Shown here one piece after another: positions 60,045-64,000 of a DNA stretch of 64,000 bases. Source of the DNA: Falsiroseomonas sp051433195. GTDB taxonomy: Bacteria; Pseudomonadota; Alphaproteobacteria; Acetobacterales; Acetobacteraceae. The notes beneath the pieces are model-generated. The model had not been told where the DNA came from and ran no database searches. It saw nothing but the letters and a program-made list of their open reading frames with translations. Position numbers and translations under genes: made by a program. Position 1 is the first letter of the stretch. Each line of letters begins with the position of its first letter. The stretch is taken from assembly GCF_051433195.1 (NCBI RefSeq), contig NZ_JBHMFT010000020.1:26345-90344 (forward strand), read 5' to 3'.

Positions 60045-61064
60045 ATGCGCACGCGGTATCGGATGGAACGGCGGATTCTGCTGACGGGCGGCACGGCCCT
60101 GGTCTTGTCCGCGGTGGCGGGCGCGCGGGTGCCGCTGGCGCAGACGCTGGACAAGGTGTCCTTCCAGACCAACTGGCGCGCCCAGGCGGAGCATGGCGGC
60201 TACTACCAGGCGGTCGCCGCCGGCATCTACCGCCGCCACGGGATCGAATGCGAGGTCCGCATGGGCGGCCCGCAGCAGAACCCGGCCCAGTTGCTGCTCG
60301 CCGGCCGCGTGGACTTCATCATGTCCAACGGCTTCCAGGCGCTGAACTACGTGCGGGAGAACCTGCCCTTCCTGACCATCGGCGCCATCATGCAGAAGGA
60401 CCCGCAGGTCCTGATGACGCATGAGGGCAACGGCATCAATTCCTTCGAGGACATGAAGGGCCGCCCGATCCTGATCGGCGCCGCCGGCCGCGTAACCTAC
60501 TGGCCGTTCCTGCGCGCGAAGTTCGGCTTCACGGATGAACAGATCCGCCCCTACACCTTCAATGTCGGCCCCTTCATGGCGGACCGCATGGCGATCCAGC
60601 AGGGCTTCATCAGCTCCGAGCCCTTCGCCGCCGAGCAGGCCGGCGCGAAGCCGAAGGTGTTCCTGATCGCCGATGCCGGCTACCAGAACTACCAGACCAC
60701 CATCGACGTCTCCCGCCGCATGGTGACGGAGAAGAAGGAGGTGGTGCAGCGCTTCATCAACGCGACGATGGAAGGCTGGACCGCCTACATGAAGGGCGAG
60801 GATGTCGGCGCCGCCAATGCCGCGATCAAGCGCGACAATCCGGAGATGGACGACGCCAAGATCGCCTATGCGGTGCGGGTGCTGAACGCGGCCGGCATCG
60901 TGCAATCCGGCGATGCGCAGCAGCTCGGCATCGGGGCGATGACCGATGCGCGCTGGCAGTCCTTCTACGAGAGCATGCGCGACGTCGGCCTGTACCCGGC
61001 CGGCCTCGACTTCAAGCGCGCCTACAGCCTGGAGTTCGTCAACAAGCGCGTCGGTCTTGCCTGA
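60045..61064 (+). CDS. NMT1/THI5-type ABC substrate-binding protein
   Basis: 339 residues. A leader with RMERRILLTGGTALVLSAVA is followed by VSFQTNWRAQAEHGGYYQAV, GGPQQNPAQLLLAGRVDFIM and GQ-type hinge residues. The family (SsuA/ThiY/NMT1) binds alkanesulfonates, pyrimidines and related small ligands. Here the downstream amidohydrolase resembles cytosine deaminase, so a pyrimidine-type ligand is plausible. GAGGGGGGA lies 10 bases before the ATG at 60045. It opens a four-gene operon; the 257 bp before it are shared with the divergent importer. Confidence 0.87.
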   Translation: MRTRYRMERRILLTGGTALVLSAVAGARVPLAQTLDKVSFQTNWRAQAEHGGYYQAVAAGIYRRHGIECEVRMGGPQQNPAQLLLAGRVDFIMSNGFQALNYVRENLPFLTIGAIMQKDPQVLMTHEGNGINSFEDMKGRPILIGAAGRVTYWPFLRAKFGFTDEQIRPYTFNVGPFMADRMAIQQGFISSEPFAAEQAGAKPKVFLIADAGYQNYQTTIDVSRRMVTEKKEVVQRFINATMEGWTAYMKGEDVGAANAAIKRDNPEMDDAKIAYAVRVLNAAGIVQSGDAQQLGIGAMTDARWQSFYESMRDVGLYPAGLDFKRAYSLEFVNKRVGLA

Positions 61065-61068
61065 GGGC

Positions 61069-61821
61069 ATGGTCGGCCAGGCCGTCGTCGCGCTCGCGGG
61101 CGTCACCAAGCGCTACGCGAACGGGACGCTGGCGGTGCGCGGCGTGGACCTCGCAGTCGGGCAGGGGGATTTCGTCTCCCTGCTCGGGCCGTCCGGCTGC
61201 GGCAAATCCACCGTGCTGCGGATGATGGCCGGGCTGATCCCCCCAAGTGCCGGGCGCATCGAGATGGCCGGTGGCTCGAAGACCGGTGATGTCGGCTTCG
61301 TCTTCCAGGAGCCGACGCTGGCGCCATGGTCCAACGCGCTGCGCAACGTGATGCTGCCGCTGCGCCTGGCCGGCGTGGCGAAGGCCGAGGCCGAACAGCG
61401 CGCCGCCGCCGCGCTGGCCTCCGTCGGCCTTGCGGGCTTCGAGAAATCCTATCCGCGCGCGTTGTCCGGCGGCATGAAGATGCGGGTTTCCATCGCCCGC
61501 GCCCTGGTGACGAAGCCGCGCCTGCTGCTGATGGACGAGCCCTTCGCGGCGTTGGACGAGATCACCCGCCACAAGCTGAACAACGACCTGCTGACGCTGT
61601 GGGAAGCGGAGCGCTTCACCGCCATCTTCGTCACCCATTCGGTGTTCGAAAGCGTCTACCTGTCCCGCCGCATCGTCGTCATGGCGGCGCGCCCTGGTCG
61701 CGTGGTGGAGGATCTGCCGGTCGACGCGCCCTACCCACGCGGCGAGGTGTTCCGCACCTCCGCCGACTATGCGGCGCATTGCCGCGACATCTCGGCCGCG
61801 CTGACGAGGGCGATGGAATGA
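61069..61821 (+). CDS. ABC transporter ATPase (SsuB/TauB-like)
   Basis: 250 residues. Walker A is LLGPSGCGKSTVL, the Q-loop FVFQEPTLAPWSNA, the signature ALSGGMKMRVSIARAL, Walker B LLLMDEPFAALDE and the switch FVTHSVFESV. It has the short SsuB/TauB/ThiZ form without a TOBE domain. The start is ATG at 61069, four bases after the binding-protein stop, with GAGGG just before it; a TTG upstream is also possible. It is coupled to the permease by a 4-bp overlap. Confidence 0.93.
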   Translation: MVGQAVVALAGVTKRYANGTLAVRGVDLAVGQGDFVSLLGPSGCGKSTVLRMMAGLIPPSAGRIEMAGGSKTGDVGFVFQEPTLAPWSNALRNVMLPLRLAGVAKAEAEQRAAAALASVGLAGFEKSYPRALSGGMKMRVSIARALVTKPRLLLMDEPFAALDEITRHKLNNDLLTLWEAERFTAIFVTHSVFESVYLSRRIVVMAARPGRVVEDLPVDAPYPRGEVFRTSADYAAHCRDISAALTRAME

Positions 61822-62678
61822 GCGTCACGCTTTCCGCCAATGAGGCCGCCGATGCGCCGGAGGAGAACCGCGAGGCGCGCTATGCCGGGCTGACCGCCGA
61901 ATCCTGGCTGCGCATCCTGGCGCCCACCATCATCGGCATCCTGGCACTCGGCGCCTGGGAAGCCGTGGTGCGGATCAACGAGATTCCGCCCTACCTGCTG
62001 CCCGGCCCGGTCACCGTGTTCCAGACGCTGATCCGCGAATGGTCGAGCCTGTCCGTCTCCCTGCTCATCACCCTGCAGATCACCTTCGCCGCGCTGTTCG
62101 TCGCCGCCGGGCTCGGCCTGCTGCTGTCGGTGCTGTTCGCGCAGTCGCGCATCATCGAGCTGTCGCTGTTTCCCTATGCGGTGATCCTGCAGGTCACGCC
62201 CGTGGTCGCCATCGCGCCGCTGATCATCATCTGGGTGGATGATATCCGCATCGCGCTGCTGATCTGCGCCTGGATCGTCGCCTTCTTTCCGATCCTGTCG
62301 AACACCACGCTCGGCCTGAACAGCGCCGACAGCAACCTGGTCGACCTGTTCCGGCTGTACCGCGCCAGCCGCTGGCAGGTGCTGCGCTACCTGCGGCTGC
62401 CGACCGCCATGCCGTATTTCCTCGCCGGCCTGCGGATTTCCGGCGGCCTGGCGCTGATCGGCGCCATCGTCGCCGAATTCGTCGCCGGCACCGGCGGGCG
62501 TGCCTCGGGCCTCGCCTACCGCATCCTGGAAGCCGGCTACCAGTTGCAGATTCCAAAAATGTTCGCGGCGCTGGTGCTGGTGTCGCTGACCGGCATCGCG
62601 ATCTTCCTGGCGATGAGCCTGATCTCCCACCTCGCGCTGCGCCACTGGCATGAAAGCGCCATGAAGGAACGTCGATGA
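61818..62678 (+). CDS. ABC transporter permease (SsuC-like)
   Basis: 286 residues with about six membrane helices. The permease EAA-like loop is VDLFRLYRASRWQVLRYLRL (about 175-195), between helices. VILQVTPVVAIAPLIIIWVD is a typical SsuC-family segment. It works with the ATPase and the NMT1-type receptor. The 4-bp overlaps at both ends (ATGA) show translational coupling with its neighbours. Confidence 0.92.
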   Translation: MSVTLSANEAADAPEENREARYAGLTAESWLRILAPTIIGILALGAWEAVVRINEIPPYLLPGPVTVFQTLIREWSSLSVSLLITLQITFAALFVAAGLGLLLSVLFAQSRIIELSLFPYAVILQVTPVVAIAPLIIIWVDDIRIALLICAWIVAFFPILSNTTLGLNSADSNLVDLFRLYRASRWQVLRYLRLPTAMPYFLAGLRISGGLALIGAIVAEFVAGTGGRASGLAYRILEAGYQLQIPKMFAALVLVSLTGIAIFLAMSLISHLALRHWHESAMKERR

Positions 62679-64000
62679 AGCCTGCCCTCGCCGCCGCCGG
62701 TCCCGACTATTGGCTGCGCAACGCCCGCAGCCCGGCGGCCCTGGTGCAGGGCCTGGACGCGGCGCCGGATATCGAGGGGCTGGTGCGGCTCGACCTGCGA
62801 ATCTCGCATGGGCAGATCGCCGCCGTCGCGCCGGCCGGCACGGCGGCGGAGGGCATCGACCTGCGCGGCGGGCAGGTCTGGCCCGGCTTCCTCGATGCCC
62901 ACACGCATCTCGACAAGGGCCACATCTGGCCGCGCACCCGCAACCCGACCGGCGACTTCGCCGGCGCGATCACCGCCGTGATGGGCGACCGCGGCGCCGC
63001 CTGGTCGGAGGCCGATATCGCCGCCCGCGCCGATTTCGCGCTCCGCTGCGCCCATGCCCACGGCACCGTCGCCATCCGAACCCACCTCGACACCTACCTG
63101 CCGCATGGCCTGACCACCTGGCAGGTGTTCCGCCGGCTGCGGGAGGAATGGGCCGGACGGATCACGCTGCAGATGTCCTCCATCTGCCCGCTGGACCGCC
63201 TGGCGGGACCGGATGGGGAAACGCTGGCGGATGCGGTGGCGGAGGCCGGCGGCGTGCTCGGCATGGTCACCCGCCACACCGGCGGCATCCACGACGCGCT
63301 GCCCGCCAGCTTCCAGGCCGAGCTCGACCATTTCTTCGGCCTGGCGGAAGCGCGTGGCCTCGACCTCGACCTGCATGTGGATGAATCCGGTGAATCCGGC
63401 GCCCGCGCCCTGCGCGAGATCGCGCTGACGGCGCTGAAGCGCGGCTTCAAGGGAAAGATCCAGTGCGGCCATTGCTGTTCGCTGTCGATCCAGCCGGAGG
63501 ATTTCGCCAGGGAGACCATCGCCGCGGTCGCCGAGGCCGGTATCGACATCGTCGTGCTGCCGATGTGCAACATGTACCTGCAGGACCGCGTTGCCGGGCG
63601 CACGCCGCGCTGGCGCGGCGTGACGCTGGTGCATGAGATGCGCGCGGCCGGCATCCGCGTCTCGCTCGCCTCCGACAACACGCGGGACCCGTTCTACGCC
63701 TATGGCGACCTCGACATGGCCGAGGTTTTTCGCGAGTCCGCCCGCATCCTGCACCTCGACCATCCCTTCGGCGCCTGGCCCGCCGCGGTGGGCACGACGC
63801 CGGCGGAGGCGATGGGCGTCAGGGACCGGCATGGCACCATCCGCATCGGCACTGCCGCCGACCTCGTGCTGTTCACCGCCCGCTTCATGACGGAGTTGCT
63901 GTCCCGCCCGCAATCCGACCGCATCGTGCTCCGCGCCGGGAAGGTGCTGGACGCCGCGCTGCCGGACTACCGGGAGCTGGATGCGACGGTGGGCGTTGCC
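62675..64000 (+). CDS. Cytosine deaminase-like amidohydrolase (continues past the window)
   Basis: 442 residues are visible and the frame is open at the window end. Metal ligands are in the early HTHLDKGH (about 75-82), DLHVDESGESGA, QCGHCCSLS and VSLASDNTRDPF, the cytosine deaminase/CodA-like pattern. It hydrolyses exocyclic C-N bonds in pyrimidines or related rings. It follows the NMT1 importer with ATGA overlap, so the transporter probably supplies its substrate. The C-terminal beta-sandwich is nearly complete. Confidence 0.88.
   Translation, partial: MKPALAAAGPDYWLRNARSPAALVQGLDAAPDIEGLVRLDLRISHGQIAAVAPAGTAAEGIDLRGGQVWPGFLDAHTHLDKGHIWPRTRNPTGDFAGAITAVMGDRGAAWSEADIAARADFALRCAHAHGTVAIRTHLDTYLPHGLTTWQVFRRLREEWAGRITLQMSSICPLDRLAGPDGETLADAVAEAGGVLGMVTRHTGGIHDALPASFQAELDHFFGLAEARGLDLDLHVDESGESGARALREIALTALKRGFKGKIQCGHCCSLSIQPEDFARETIAAVAEAGIDIVVLPMCNMYLQDRVAGRTPRWRGVTLVHEMRAAGIRVSLASDNTRDPFYAYGDLDMAEVFRESARILHLDHPFGAWPAAVGTTPAEAMGVRDRHGTIRIGTAADLVLFTARFMTELLSRPQSDRIVLRAGKVLDAALPDYRELDATVGVA

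Overview
The window reads as chromosomal DNA of a very GC-rich alphaproteobacterium. Alphaproteobacterial markers are a TrcR/DUF1013 cell-cycle regulator, DUF1192, DUF465 and DUF1194 proteins, a Tad pilus locus with separate TadE/TadG-like genes, and one EcfG-type stress promoter (GGAAC-N16-CGTT). The style of the catabolic genes suggests Acetobacteraceae (Roseomonas-like), but that family assignment is inference. Genes are densely packed, many with 4-bp stop/start overlaps. No tRNA, rRNA, CRISPR array, transposase or phage gene was recognised.

Layout. (1) 1-6078: Tad/Flp pilus locus. Pilin, prepilin peptidase, CpaB, CpaC, a short CpaD and the start of CpaE lie on the minus strand; TadG-like and two TadE-like genes diverge on the plus strand. 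(2) 6153-14078: signalling island. It holds an OmpR-type regulator, a GH8 endoglucanase, two histidine kinases with closely matching catalytic cores, and a receiver-kinase protein whose ATP-binding domain looks degenerate. (3) 14262-19691: amidase plus AtzH/HpxZ-like protein, an SDR, a TAXI-type TRAP solute receptor and a large membrane-anchored Sel1-like protein. (4) 19874-37340: surface glycan cluster. It has a minus-strand PMT/ArnT-like membrane protein, a 12-gene plus-strand run (two GT2 proteins, FAD oxidoreductase, metallohydrolase-like protein, GT4, flippase, FkbH-like protein, acyl carrier protein, two left-handed beta-helix transferases, methyltransferase, epimerase), and a converging minus-strand run (methyltransferase, RgpF-like protein, GT2). 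(5) 37641-46157: small membrane and proline-rich proteins, then hydroxy/keto-acid catabolism (tartrate-dehydrogenase-like enzyme, FrhB/BciB-family protein, two RraA/aldolase-like proteins, two D-2-hydroxyacid dehydrogenases, SDR, class II aldolase) and OsmC. (6) 46159-55684: housekeeping and stress genes (DUF3072, DUF1194, GST, OmpA, PurE/PurK, DUF465 pair, TrcR, DUF1192, Hsp20, ribosomal protein bL31, ECF42-like sigma factor with its DGPF partner). (7) 55771-64000: a polyamine/Fe-type ABC importer with a fused permease, and a second NMT1-type importer followed by a cytosine-deaminase-like amidohydrolase that runs off the window.

How it fits together. The most unusual unit is the glycan cluster, where an FkbH-type protein and a dedicated acyl carrier protein sit among glycosyltransferases, a flippase and acyltransferases. 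This suggests that an ACP-bound C3 or hydroxyacyl unit is attached to a surface sugar. Regulatory DNA is also informative: a ROSE-like RNA thermometer with a heat-shock-type promoter before hsp20, an EcfG promoter before DUF3072, an inverted pair of G/C-rich intergenic repeats inside an ABC operon, and a double palindrome between two convergent genes.
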